From Rapana venosa (lineage: Eukaryota; Mollusca; Gastropoda; Neogastropoda; Muricidae), in NCBI GenBank assembly GCA_028751875.1, contig CM054162.1, forward strand, positions 205,532 to 269,531: 64,000 nucleotides of DNA, in the 5' to 3' direction. A program made the position numbers and the translations under genes. Shown here piece by piece: positions 42,659-53,292 of this stretch (its first letter is position 1; each line of letters opens with the position of its first letter). The notes beneath the pieces are model-generated. The model was not told where the DNA came from, ran no database searches, and saw only the letters and a program-made list of their open reading frames with translations.

Positions 42659-42676
42659 AGGGGGGGGGGGGGGTAT
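42659..42676 (+). promoter_or_regulatory. Polypurine tract
   Basis: AAG followed by a run of about 15 G immediately before the LTR start TGTCAC. This is the expected primer position for plus-strand DNA synthesis in an LTR retrotransposon. Confidence 0.65.
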
Positions 42677-43516
42677 TGTCACGGTTCGCATAGTTCTGCA
42701 CATAATTCTGTGCTTTACTCAATGCCATTTCTCTCTCTGTGTCTGGATGCTGGTATTTTTCTGTGTTCACATTCACATTTTTTATGTATATGGTGAACTC
42801 CAGCTTAGTGGGGTGCACATTCCCTTTTCTCTGCAATTTTTCATGCAGGTTAGCTTCTTGTGAAGTTCTTGGTCGTGAGTTAGGATTAGCTTCATCAGCT
42901 GAGTAGCAGGGCCCCTTTAAATAGGAGGATGAATTTGACTTTAGGGAGGAGGAGGAGATTCAGTCTTTGGCTGAAGTTCGCTGGTCGCCGTTCCAGCTGG
43001 GCTGTTGGGCGCCGCGTGATGTTGTCTCTCTATTTGGAGAGCAGGGGGGAGCAGGGACTTGGAGTAGTTCAGGCTCCTGTGAACCCGGTCCTTCGTTGTT
43101 GCATCGTGTCCGTCCTGTCAACGTCTTCCTCGAGGTGCAGGAGTGCACCGTACTTCCTGTGGTGTTGTGTCTCTACTTGGAGAGCAGAGGAGAGCATTCA
43201 TCTTTGAGTGGTTCTGGCTCCCGAGGACTAGTCTACGTTCTTCGTTGTGCTGTCCGTTTTGTCAACGTCTTTCCTGGGTGCAGGAGTGCACCTTGTTCTT
43301 TCTAAGTGACAGGTGGGGGATGTTCTGTAGATATGATTGAGTTCTGTGATGGTTCTTTGTGCTGTTGTGGTTGTCATCATTGAGTGTCTTGTGTCAGTGC
43401 TGTGCTTGGATGGTTGGTTCTTGAATAAATTAATGTAGAATGTTTTCAAGGGAGGTTACCTCTGTTTTAACGTTTCTGATATACTGGGTAGGCTTAGGTT
43501 TCTCCTTTAGTGAACA
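42677..43516 (+). repeat. 3' LTR (end approximate)
   Basis: Starts TGTCACGG after the polypurine tract. It contains a TATA-like TTTAAATA at 42917-42924 and AATAAA at 43424-43429, which give the U3-R-U5 order. It includes an imperfect tandem duplication of about 143 bp (43021-43163 and 43164-43291). The end is placed at TTTAGTGAACA near 43516 because CA is the usual terminus, but without a second full LTR this is a guess. Confidence 0.6.
42917..42924 (+). promoter_or_regulatory. TATA-like box of the LTR
   Basis: TTTAAATA preceded by GGGCCCC, about 240 bp into the LTR. This is a plausible RNA polymerase II promoter of the element. Confidence 0.45.
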
Positions 43517-44115
43517 ATAGGATGTTGAGGGGTGCTCGCCAGAAGGTACTATCACTGTGCAGCTAGTTCTGAGAAAACTGCATTTGAAATATTGTGATCT
43601 ATGACACTGATAGTTATCAAGATGACATGAATCTGATATTCCTAACATAATTACGCTTTTTATGTTGCAGTTTAGGGAGAGAAAAATTTAGTGGTTGGCA
43701 GTAGCCATTTATTTTTTAAAAATAAAATAGTTTATGTTGGTGCTAGGCAGACCTCACTGTCAGTTTTCTTCAAACCGCTTCCTTCCTCTTATCATTTGGC
43801 AGAAATAAAACATTAGCCAATACACAGACCCCGCTGGCTGATGGTGTCCAGTGTTTTATTGCCAGGCAGGCCACCCCTCAGAGTTCTAGCCAAGCCCTGT
43901 CCCCACTAGCTGACGGCTAAGGTAAACAAACAGCTGGTCTGTTTCTGATATCCAAACTCAGACCAGACTGGCGATGGAATGTGATGGAAACAGACAGCGG
44001 AAAACCAGAGTCTGTTTATGTTAGGAAAGGCCTAGCACCTAGTGGTGGGAAGAGTGTTAGGCATGCAGCTGCATTTCATAGGTAATATAAAGACAAGTCT
44101 CAACATATTGCATAC
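43517..44115. other. No gene seen
   Basis: About 600 bp of unique-looking sequence. A TTATGTTGCAG at about 43660 resembles an intron end, but no exon can be supported. Confidence 0.4.
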
Positions 44116-44119
44116 ACTT

Positions 44120-44141
44120 GTACTCTCTCTCCCTCCCCCCC

Positions 44142-44222
<81 letters not shown>
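44120..44222. repeat. (CT)n microsatellite
   Basis: About 100 bp of CT repeats with a C-run at the start and one TTCT break. Confidence 0.95.
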
Positions 44223-44226
<4 letters not shown>

Positions 44227-44411
44227 CACACACAAGTCAAGTTAAAGCAAAAAACACTGAAATAATCTATGTGTGTGTGAGATGATGATGATGTGTGTGT
44301 GTGTTTTTGTGTGTGCGCGCACGCACGCGCGCAATTGCTGTGAGTAATTTTATAAAATATGTGTAGATGAATATGCAAGAAAGAATACAGTGGCTAAGAC
44401 ATGGGGAAAGG

Positions 44412-44564
<153 letters not shown>

Positions 44565-44905
44565 GGTGTTGACTGCAAAGAGGAGAGCTGTTAAGTATTG
44601 TTTCTGATTTTGACCACCACAGCAATCTGAGTAGATGATGACATGCTTGACATGGGCTGGAAGGGGAGAAATAGACTTGTAGAGGCAGCTGGCAATCTGA
44701 CACGATCCTCTCTTTCCTTCTGTCCCATCCCACCACCAAGAAATAAACAGCTACACAAACAAGACAGAAGAAAAAGAATAAGCAGAAACTGCCCACAACA
44801 ACATGTTATCAATATCGATGTCCCCTGCCCTCCCCAAATTACACGCACACATATACCCATAAGCTCACACACGCATGAATACACACATAGACAAACACAC
44901 ACACA

Positions 44906-44906
<1 letters not shown>

Positions 44907-44962
<56 letters not shown>

Positions 44963-45152
44963 CTCTCATACACACGCATGCTTGCATGCATCACACACGC
45001 GCACACACACAGAGACACAGACACACACATATGAAAAATACAGACACACACAGCACATAAAATTATGAAAAACACAGACAGACACACACAGAGACACATA
45101 TGAAAAACACAGACACACACGCACATATGAAAAACACAGACAACACACCACA

Positions 45153-45226
<74 letters not shown>

Positions 45227-45354
45227 CTAAGAAACACAGACAGACAGACACAGACACACACACCGAACATATGAAAAACACGGAACACAGACACACACAC
45301 ACACCGCACATATGAAAAGCATGGACACAGACACAAACACGGCACATATGAAAA

Positions 45355-45386
<32 letters not shown>

Positions 45387-45400
45387 ATACAGCATACAAA
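44907..45400. repeat. (TC)n and (AC)n compound array with a recurrent ATATGAAAAACAC spacer
   Basis: TC repeats (44909-44962) are followed by about 440 bp of AC repeats broken seven times by CATATGAAAAACACAGACA-type spacers (45029, 45062, 45099, 45124, 45269, 45311 and 45345). One 80-bp stretch (45145-45225) is pure AC. The spacer recurs at irregular distances, so this is a higher-order microsatellite. Confidence 0.9.
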
Positions 45401-46229
45401 CAAAAAACATAGACAGACAGACACATGCATGTACGCACGCATGCATGGGTATATAGACGCTCTTGATGCTCTAACACACAGAGATGGAAGCATGCACTCT
45501 CCCAACAGACTAATATGGCAATTAATATGAAAATGTAAATTACACAAACATGTGTGCATGCACACGAAGAGAGAGGGATTGAAAAAGAGTATGCAAGCCT
45601 ATTGATATGAATCAACATTTATAGAAATACTAGTAATAAACCAAAACCTCATAAGAGAATAAAACCCAAACTTACCCCTTTTTGTGGTACAAAGTTGATG
45701 CTTTTGGAATAGTTTTTCAATGCTTCGGAAGACGGAATGAAAATGCAGTGCTTCCTGGTAAGGTATCAGAAACAGAATGTTATGATACAGTGTGTATACT
45801 ATTTCATTAGACACCAACCGTACTCCACTTTCCCACAGCCTCCCTATAGACATGTTAAAACAATCTCACGATGGTCATAAACAAACCCAGCTATCCTGCT
45901 TTAGGGGTCTAGGAACCATCAACGTTTTGAGGCGGCCAGCAGTGGCACTGCAATGCTTTCTCAACCTGCTAGTGTTTTGGTAACACTCTTTGGCCTGATC
46001 CTCAGTCTGGTGTCTGTTACTTCAAGCCACAGTCGGAACCTGCTAGCATCCATTAGTGCCTTCTGCTAGACATCACTTAGCCCTTTTTCATATGACACGT
46101 TTGAGTTCTGATCAATAAATCGATAATTAATCACCATATTGGAAAATTTCTACTTTTATAATAAATCAGGCCTGTTTCCCAGTCCAGTCATATAAAAAGT
46201 GAAAATGTCAAATGCTGATACTTAGACCC
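45401..46229. other. No gene seen
   Basis: About 830 bp without coding or repeat signal that I recognise. Confidence 0.4.
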
Positions 46230-46296
<67 letters not shown>

Positions 46297-46300
46297 ATGA
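46230..46300. repeat. (TA)n microsatellite
   Basis: About 65 bp of TA repeats. Confidence 0.95.
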
Positions 46301-46371
46301 GAACATATAGTGAGGAAACGCGAGTGCAGGTAACCAGTTACAACTTAATTCCCATTATAAAATTGATTATT

Positions 46372-46655
46372 ACAGGATAGCTCAGTGGTAAGAACACTCG
46401 ATTTTCCCATCTAAGCTTAAGCAGCATGGAGCGTGGTTACCACTTGGATGGGTGACCCTTTGCGCGCCTTGGCTTCAGTACAGTTCCCCAGTTCACCCAG
46501 CTGTAAATGGGTACCTGCCTTTTTAGGGTCAGGAAAGGTAAAACAGCGAGGGAGAGGAGATTGGCGCCGCCATCAATACGCTGGTCCCTGGAGAAGTTGA
46601 GGTCTCTGATGGCTCAATCCCCTACGACCACATAGGTTATGGGACATTTTAATGT
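46372..46655 (+). mobile_element. SINE with tRNA-like and 5S-rRNA-like head segments
   Basis: It starts ACAGGATAGCTCAGTGGTAA, a tRNA-like A box. Next comes AAGCTTAAGCAGCATGGAGC, then CCACTTGGATGGGTGACCC. These two blocks match box A and box C of the 5S rRNA internal promoter in the right order and spacing. The body carries CCAGCTGTAAATGGGTACCT and AGCGAGGGAGAGGAGATTGG, and the 3' part CCTACGACCACATAGG and TTATGGGACATTTTAATG. RNA polymerase III transcription is expected for the family. It is not a functional tRNA or 5S gene, because only segments are present. Confidence 0.7.
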
Positions 46656-47034
46656 TAACTTATCGTCTTAATCTATATACATTTATTTACAGAGTGCCTG
46701 ACACACCTCTTTCTAAAGTAGGACTGAATGTAAATATGCTTGTGGTTTTTTTTCCTCTCGACACTTGAGCAGTCTCCTTCAGATGTGACTCGCTGCCCAA
46801 ACCTCGACTCTCCTCCTGTCCTCAGTCCTTTGTCCCAGGGCGTTCTCGTGAACACCGTGCCTCTGCAGCGGACCTGAAGCCAACCTGCCACCCAGCCTAG
46901 CTGCCGGGCCAAGCTGCTGCTGCTGCTGCTGCTGCTAGAGTGACTGCGTGGTTTGGAAGCTGTGTTCCTGCAAGAGCTAGCCCAGAAGAGGCGCCACTGA
47001 CCACGCTGCCAGAGCGGCCCAGCAACAGCGCAGG
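46656..47034. other. No gene seen; contains a (CTG)n tract at 46912-46935
   Basis: Unique-looking sequence with a short CTG triplet run (about eight units). It borders the 46-bp satellite. Confidence 0.4.
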
Positions 47035-48525
47035 ATCCCTCTGGCTCGTGGCCCCGTGGTAGTCCAGCAGTGATCAGCTTTGAGAGGACTTATTGCATTG
47101 CACGGTAGTCCAGCAGTGATCAGCTCTGAGAGGACTTATTGCATTGCACGGTAGTCCAGCAGTGATCAGCTCTGAGAGGACTTATTGCATTGCACGGTAG
47201 TCCAGCAGTGATCAGCTTCTGAGAGGACTTATTGCATTGCACGGTAGTCCAGCAGATGATCGCTCTGAGAGGATTTATTGCATTGCACGGTAGTCACAGG
47301 ATCAGCTCTGAGAGGACTTATTGCATTGCACGGTAGTCCAGCAGCGATCAGCTCTTGGAGGACTTATTGCATTGCACGGTAGTCCAGCAGTGATCCGCTC
47401 TTGGAGGACTTACTGCATTGCACGGTAGTCCAGCAGTGATCCGCTCTTGGAGGACTTATTGCATTGCACGGTAGTCCAGCAGTGATCGCTCTTGGAGGAC
47501 TTACTGCATTGCACGGTAGTCCAGCAGTGATCGGCTCTTGGAGGAGTTATTGCATTGCACGGTAGTCCAGCAGTGATCGGCAACCTGAGAGTTTGCAATG
47601 CACGTAGTCCATCAGTGTCGCTCTGGGATTATGGCATTGGGCGTAGTCTCATATCGAAAAATCTGAGGACTAATTGCATTGCACTAGTCCAATCATGGCG
47701 CTCTGAGATTTGCATTGCACGTAGTTACAGTGACGTCTTGAAGGACTTATTGCATGTTTCACGTGTCCACAGTGGCCGTTCTGAGGATTATTGCATTCAG
47801 GTAGTGCGCGATTAGCTTGAGAGGACTATTCATTGCACGTAGTCCCCAGCGATCAGCTTTGGACTGTACTGCATTGCACGATACAGGTCAGCAGTGAATC
47901 GTCTTGAGGACTTATCATTGCCGGTAGTCCGCATTGATTCCGCCTTTGAGGCTTATGCAATGACACTTAGCCCCGATCAGCTCTTGAGACTACTGATGGA
48001 TCGGGCGCAGTGATCGCTCTTCGGAGGAGTATCGCATCACGAGGTCCGCGTGATCGCCTGGAGGATTATTCATTGCAGGTATATCAGATCCGCACTGAGA
48101 CTTATTCTTCACGTAATCCATATATCCGCTCTTGGAGGATTATTGCATTCGATAGGAAATCAGAGTGATCTGCTCTTGGAGGTACGTATCCATTCAGGTA
48201 TGAGCAGTGCTCCTATTTGGAGGAATTATTGCTTGCCGGTAGTCAATGATGGTCACTGGCTTATTCATGCTCGTAGTCCCATGTCCTCTTGAGGACTTAT
48301 TGCATTGAGGTAGTCAATGATCGCTCTTGAGACTTTTCCATTGCAGTATTCCAGCATGATGTCTAACTTTATTGACGGTAGTACAGCAGTGGCTCTTGGG
48401 GATTTGAATTCACGGTAGTCCTGCTGGATCGCTCTTGGAGGAGTTATTGCATGCACTGTAGTTCAGTGTTGAGTCCGCTCTGGAGGACTTAATTGCATTG
48501 CACGGTAATCAGCAGTGATAAGCGC
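47035..48525 (+). repeat. 46-bp satellite, about 32 units, right half decayed
   Basis: Units of 46 bp with core CGGTAGTCCAGCAGTGATCA and GGACTTATTGCATTGCA. The first 12 units (47035-47585) are almost identical. From about 47590 the units carry many single-base deletions and range from about 30 to 46 bp. The final unit (48480-48525) is clean again. Confidence 0.9.
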
Positions 48526-48779
48526 TTGGTTTTAAAACTGCCCTTTACAGGTGACTGTCACCTGGCTGTGCGGAGACACAGCACCTGTCCCCTGGGATGA
48601 TGCCGGGGGCGTGGCTCTTTCAGAAAAAAATAGAGGACAATTTGTCACATTGCAAAAGCCTCTATTGCACTTGAATACAAGACTTGAAGGCCTTACTTTC
48701 TATTTTTCACCACCTGTTCCCTGCACAAGTTCTGCATAACATCAGGTCAGTGTGCGCTATTACTGAAGGTCGTTGCCAA
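48526..48779. other. No gene or known repeat seen
   Basis: About 250 bp between the satellite and the SINE. Confidence 0.3.
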
Positions 48780-49150
48780 GTCCCCAAGGGCATTAACTTT
48801 GTGGTAGCGGCGATTGGTGGTATACAGGTCAAGGCAGAAAGCAACATGTCCGGGTCAGAAGTATGCGGTGGCTTGATTCCCGTTTGGGCCAAAAACGTTA
48901 CCCCCATCCACTTGACCGTGAGTGGTGATCTGGGCGCTAGTCTTTCGAATGAGACGATAAACCGAGGTCCCGCGTGTTACACACAATTATTTAGCCAAGG
49001 TTAAAGAACTCACAGCAAGAAGAGATTTGTCCCTGACAAATATCTGTAGAGAAAGCCACTCTGATAGGGAAACAGATACTCGTGTAGCGATGGGGTCTAC
49101 CCTAGGGAGAGCAGCCCTAATTTCCCGCAGAAAAATCTGCCGTGAGATAA
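48780..49150 (+). mobile_element. tRNA-derived SINE
   Basis: A tRNA-like head ends in GCTTGATTCCCGTTTGGGCC (B-box area, about 48871). The body has CCCATCCACTTGACCGTGAG, GTCTTTCGAATGAGACGATA and AACCGAGGTCCCG, then AGAGAAAGCCACTCTGATAG and an end with AGAGCAGCCCTAATTTCCCG. The same order is found at 53020-53434 and 16120-16535 on the minus strand. Confidence 0.8.
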
Positions 49151-49345
49151 AGTGGTATCACTCACTCACTCAGTCCCATGTCCCAAAGGACGTAGGGGGG
49201 ACATGAGAGAAGATGCAACAGAGATCTTTTCCCAGCAGTTTTTCAGCAAAATGTTCTTTAGTTAGAGCGGATGTACAGCAGGGCTCTGGGGATTTGAACC
49301 ACAGACCTCTGGGTGTGCTGGCGCCAGGTATTCTGTGCCAGTCAC
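49150..49345 (-). mobile_element. Second SINE, opposite strand, with (GAGT)n tail
   Basis: On the minus strand: TCTGTGGTTCAAATCCCCAG (tRNA-like B box) near 49290-49310, then a body with TGGGAAAAGATCTCTG and TCATGTCCCCCCTACGTCC. It ends in GACTGAGTGAGTGAGTG, a GAGT-type tail, at 49155. It abuts the plus-strand SINE tail to tail. Confidence 0.65.
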
Positions 49346-49775
49346 ATGTAGTTTGTTGCTGGGTCGTGTGAAGAGTTGACAAGGATAAAAGGGATGAGTG
49401 AATGTCTGTGTGATAAATGAGGATAGGGTTTTAAAAGAATAACTTTGCTGTGTCATATTTCAATTAAAGAACGTTATGTTGAAAGATGATTAAGTATTGT
49501 TGATTGTAAATGTTAGTAAGCTAGGATAGCGAAACTGACTTTACCAATGGTTATATGTTCCGAAATATTTGCTCTTTCATTTTAAGTAAGAGAAACTAGT
49601 TGTTGTTTTTTTTATATCAAAATTATTAACTTTAAAGTGTTTGAGGATACAGAAGGAAATAGACACGACCATGACGTATCTATCCCAAGGGAGATATAGA
49701 CATCATATTCTTGTAACAGAAGGATTGTTGTGGTGATGTAAAAACAAACAGAGAAACAAACGAGCAAAAAGATTG

Positions 49776-49777
<2 letters not shown>
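49346..49777. other. No gene seen
   Basis: About 430 bp of AT-rich unique-looking sequence. Confidence 0.4.
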
Positions 49778-49861
<84 letters not shown>

Positions 49862-50011
49862 TTAATAATAATAGTATATGTAATTTATATAGCGCTGAAA
49901 TGTGTAAAAAAAACCTAACAAATCGAGGCGCTTGCACTCAAATCATTTATACCATGCAACTCTCCTTAAACATAATGAGCAACAGATTTCAAATCCATGC
50001 GCGCGCACGCA

Positions 50012-50043
<32 letters not shown>

Positions 50044-50395
50044 AACACACACACACGCGAACACACTTAGGAGGTGAAAGATGCAGTTGAAAATTAGGGA
50101 CAGATATGTGGGGGGAAAGTCTCAGGTAGGAAATAAGTGTGTTTTGAGGCTGGATTTGAAGTGTCAAGTGAAGGCTTTTGGCAAAGTGGAAGAGGGAGGT
50201 CATTCCAGGGAGGGAGGTCAATGTCTGGCTGATAACTGAATCTAAGAGCTATCTTATTATAGTGTACACCACAGTGTCCAGGAAATATATGATAGAATGC
50301 TAGAAGTCGGTTAAAAAAATATGTGAGTGTATGAAGACCCAAGTGAGGGTCTGTATTCTTGTCATATGGTCGTGTGCTGGGCATTGTAGTAATGA
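49778..50395 (-). mobile_element. L2-like LINE, 5'-truncated clean copy (ORF2 C-terminus and 3' tail)
   Basis: On the minus strand the C-terminal coding end reads WNDLPLPLCQKPSLDT near 50180-50230 and HTYFLPETFPPHICP near 50094-50140, the usual last residues of an L2-like ORF2. After the stop come GT/GC repeats, TGGATTTGAAATCTGTTGCT, AAGCGCCTCGATTTG and TTTCAGCGCTATATAAATTA, then (ATT)n. This copy is in good-quality sequence and is the reference for the degraded copies at 4.9-24.7 kb. Confidence 0.8.
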
Positions 50396-50527
50396 AGTGT
50401 AGTTTGGTTGATGGAGGAGAGTCTGCCTAACTCCATTTCAGTTACAGGGGGGGGTGGGGGAAGGAGGCACGTACCTAGCTATTTCTGCCAGGATGACTTA
50501 CGCGTTGTGCATCTTGCTAGTTGAGCT
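50396..50527. other. Short spacer, no gene
   Basis: About 130 bp with a G-run (GGGGGGGTGGGGG) near 50448. Confidence 0.3.
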
Positions 50528-51535
50528 GCCTTACAAACCTACCTTAGAAACCTACCTTAGAAACCTGCCTTAGAAACCTGCCTTAGACACCTGCCTTACA
50601 AACCTACCTTAGAAACCTACCTTAGAAACCTGCCTTAGAAACCTGCCTTAGAAACCTGCCTTAGAAACATGCCTTACAAACCTGCCTTAGAAACCTGCCT
50701 TAGACACCTGCCTTAGGTTAGAAACCTGCCTTAGAAACCTGCCTTAGGTTAGAAACCTGCCTTAGAAACCTGCGTTATTAGAAACCTGCCTTAGGTTAGA
50801 AACCTGCCTTAGGTTAGAAACCTGCCTTAGACACCTGCCTTAGAAACCTGCCTTAGACACCTGCCTTAGAAACCTGCCTTAGACACCTGCCTTAGACACC
50901 TGCCTTAGACACCTGCCTTAGACACCTGCCTTAGAAACCTGCCTTAGACACCTGCCTTAGACACCTGCCTTAGACACCTGCCTTAGAAACCTGCCTTAGA
51001 CACCTGCCTTAGAAACCTGCCTTAGAAACCTGCCTTAGAAACCTGCGTTATTAGAAACCTGCGTTATTAGACACCTGCGTTATTAGACACCTGCCTTAGA
51101 AACCTGCCTTAGACACCTGCCTTAGACACCTGCCTTAGGTTAGAAACCTGCCTTAGAAACCTGCCTTAGGTTAGACACCTGCCTTAGAAACCTGCCTTAG
51201 GTTAGACACCTGCCTTAGAAACCTGCCTTAGAAACCTGCCTTAAGTTAGACACCTGCCTTAGAAACCTGCCTTAGGTTAGACACCTGCCTTAGAAACCTG
51301 CCTTAGGTTAGACACCTGCCTTAGAAACCTGCCTTAGGTTAGACACCTGCCTTAGAAACCTGCCTTAGAAACCTGCCTTAGGTTAGACACCTGCCTTAGA
51401 AACCTGCCTTAGGTTAGAAACCTGCCTTAGAAACCTGCCTTAGAAACCTGCCTTAGGTTAGAAACCTGCCTCAGAAACCTGCCTTAGAAACCTGCCTTAG
51501 AAACCTGCCTTAGAAACCTGCCTTAGGAACCTGTA
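50528..51535 (+). repeat. 13-bp minisatellite array (about 1 kb)
   Basis: Units of CTTAGAAACCTGC and CTTAGACACCTGC (13 bp), mixed with an 18-bp form that adds GGTTA and a rarer GTTATTA form. The order of unit types is partly periodic between 51140 and 51420, where a TTAGGTTAGACACC unit alternates with one or two plain units. Confidence 0.95.
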
Positions 51536-52043
51536 CTGGAACACAGCGCTGGAAGCCTGGCCTCGTGTTCGGCCAGCCGTGGAGGACTGGGCAAGTGGTT
51601 CTGTGGCTAGGGCACCCTCAGGTCCTCCCCCCCCCCCCCCCCTTACCCCATTGATCTGTTCATCGTCCAGAGGTCGGATGTCTGTAAGATTGATGGATGA
51701 GTTTTTCGTTTCTTTATTAAGTTGTTAATTTATTGTTAAGGGGATAGTGGCATTAGGGAACTGGGAGGAGGGCTGGGAATAGTGTGATGTTTAGCTGGTA
51801 GGTTGTTATTATTTGTGTGTATGATTGTCGTGATAAAGTATTGTTTGTTTCACCTGGCTTGTGTTGTGCTGAGTCGTGCCTGGAAGGAGTGACCTCCCTT
51901 TCCTGTCACAACGACCTGTCTCGGCTACACACGGATTCCTGCAGGGATCAGGGCGGTAGTCTAGTAAGCCAACAGTTTTGTTTAAAATAATGATGAGGAT
52001 ATCTTCATCCAGTGCTACACTTTTCCACAAGTGCAGAAGGCAC
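51536..52043. other. No gene seen; contains a C-run
   Basis: About 500 bp with a run of 16 C near 51628-51643. No domain recognised. A part (51880-51975) resembles LTR-edge sequence, but I have no partner copy to support that. Confidence 0.35.
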
Positions 52044-52110
52044 GCACACACACACACACACACACACACGGACACACAAGGACACAAAACACACACACAC
52101 ACACACACAC

Positions 52111-52148
<38 letters not shown>

Positions 52149-52243
52149 GGACACACACACACACACAAGGACACACACACACACACACACGACACACAGG
52201 ACACACACACACACACACACACAAGACACACACACAACCACAA

Positions 52244-52277
<34 letters not shown>

Positions 52278-52372
52278 CACACACACAAACACACACACAC
52301 ACAGCACACAAAACACACACACACACACACACACCACACACACACACACACACACAAGGCACACACAGACAC
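52044..52372. repeat. (AC)n microsatellite with AAGGAC interruptions
   Basis: About 330 bp of AC repeats with recurrent ACACAAGGACAC and ACACGACAC breaks. Confidence 0.95.
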
Positions 52373-53019
52373 ACAACAATGCAACACTCAGCACAACTCA
52401 CAGGACACAAGTTGGGATCCTGACAACAATGACGGGAACACTGCGACGCTATTTACTCCCAGAGCGAAAAAGTGGTGCATGCTGTGTCAACAATGAACAG
52501 CGCGAAAGCAGGACGACGCAATGCCTTTGGCTCACTCCCTGAAGCCGACGCCAGCCGAAGGATCCTCAGATGGCTGTGTCTCTAAAATAACCATTGCGAT
52601 AAAGACACATCTGGACTCAGTGAACGCGTTCCACGAGACAACAGCAGGTGAGGCCAATTGGAAGCACAATGCCCTAAGCCTGATCGCGTTCCCAAGGGCA
52701 CACAAGGGCAGCGCAAACGGGAAACGACAAGCCACCTATTAGCCGAGGTATGCTGGACACTACTTCTGGCTCAGGAACCTGTTGCTTCACACGTAGAGAA
52801 AACGCTGGCCACATGGGGGTCAGAAGAAAACAAATATTTTTCCATTTAAGTCGCAGATTTCTCTGGAACATGGTGCTCACCGGGAAAGCACAGCGCGACT
52901 ACGCAGTTGCTGGCCCCTTTTCTTATGGTGCAGACTGCTATTTCTTCCTAACACAGGGTTTTAAGATTTCAGGACACACGCCTGGCCCCACAATGGGTCT
53001 AGGTACAGGCATTAATTTA
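52373..53019. other. No gene; contains a diverged duplicate of a SINE 3' segment
   Basis: Mostly unique-looking. The block TCCATTTAAGTCGCAGATTT at about 52840-52860 and the following GGGAAAGCACAGCGC are a diverged copy of 53038-53105, about 195 bp downstream, which is the 3' part of the neighbouring SINE. Confidence 0.4.
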
Positions 53020-53261
53020 GAAAAAGAACTGTTTTTACTCCATTTAAGTTACGATTTCTCTGCCGTGAATTTGGGCTGCTTTCCCCGGGGAGAGCACGTC
53101 GCCACAAGAGCAGCGCCACCTTTTTTTTTTTTTTTTTTTTGGTCTGCAACTGTATTTCTTTCCTATCAGAGTGGCTTTTTTCTAAGAATTTTTGGCCAGG
53201 GACAACTCCCTTGTTGCCGTGGGGTTTTTTAGGTGCGCTGCATAATTTTCTGTAACACACG

Positions 53262-53292
<31 letters not shown>

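Larger units (their letters stand above)
40849..43516 (+). mobile_element. Ty3/gypsy-type LTR retrotransposon, internally deleted; domain order consistent with Gmr1-like
   Basis: Plus strand: a 5' LTR fragment (40849-40922), gag zinc knuckle, protease, integrase zinc-binding domain, a short RNase H end, a G-rich polypurine tract and a 3' LTR from 42677. The protease is followed directly by the integrase N-terminal domain in the same frame, without RT between them, and the RNase H end lies after the integrase piece. That order fits the Gmr1-like branch of gypsy elements. Large deletions removed most of the 5' LTR and gag, the integrase core and nearly all of RT/RNase H. There is no env-like frame. 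Confidence 0.75.

Noticed and set aside
40849..43516. Endogenous retrovirus
   Set aside because: No envelope-like frame is present and the surviving domains fit a gypsy-type retrotransposon. The element is heavily deleted.
44839..45618. 259-codon Val/Cys frame and similar frames in AC, TA and CT repeats
   Set aside because: Dinucleotide repeats give two-residue periodic frames on both strands. They carry no coding signal.
46405..46462. 5S rRNA gene
   Set aside because: Only the internal promoter part matches. The 5' and 3' thirds of 5S rRNA are missing and a tRNA-like segment precedes it.
52820..53110. Independent tandem repeat of about 195 bp
   Set aside because: The downstream copy is the 3' part of the SINE at 53020-53434. 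The upstream block is more simply a diverged leftover of a second SINE end.
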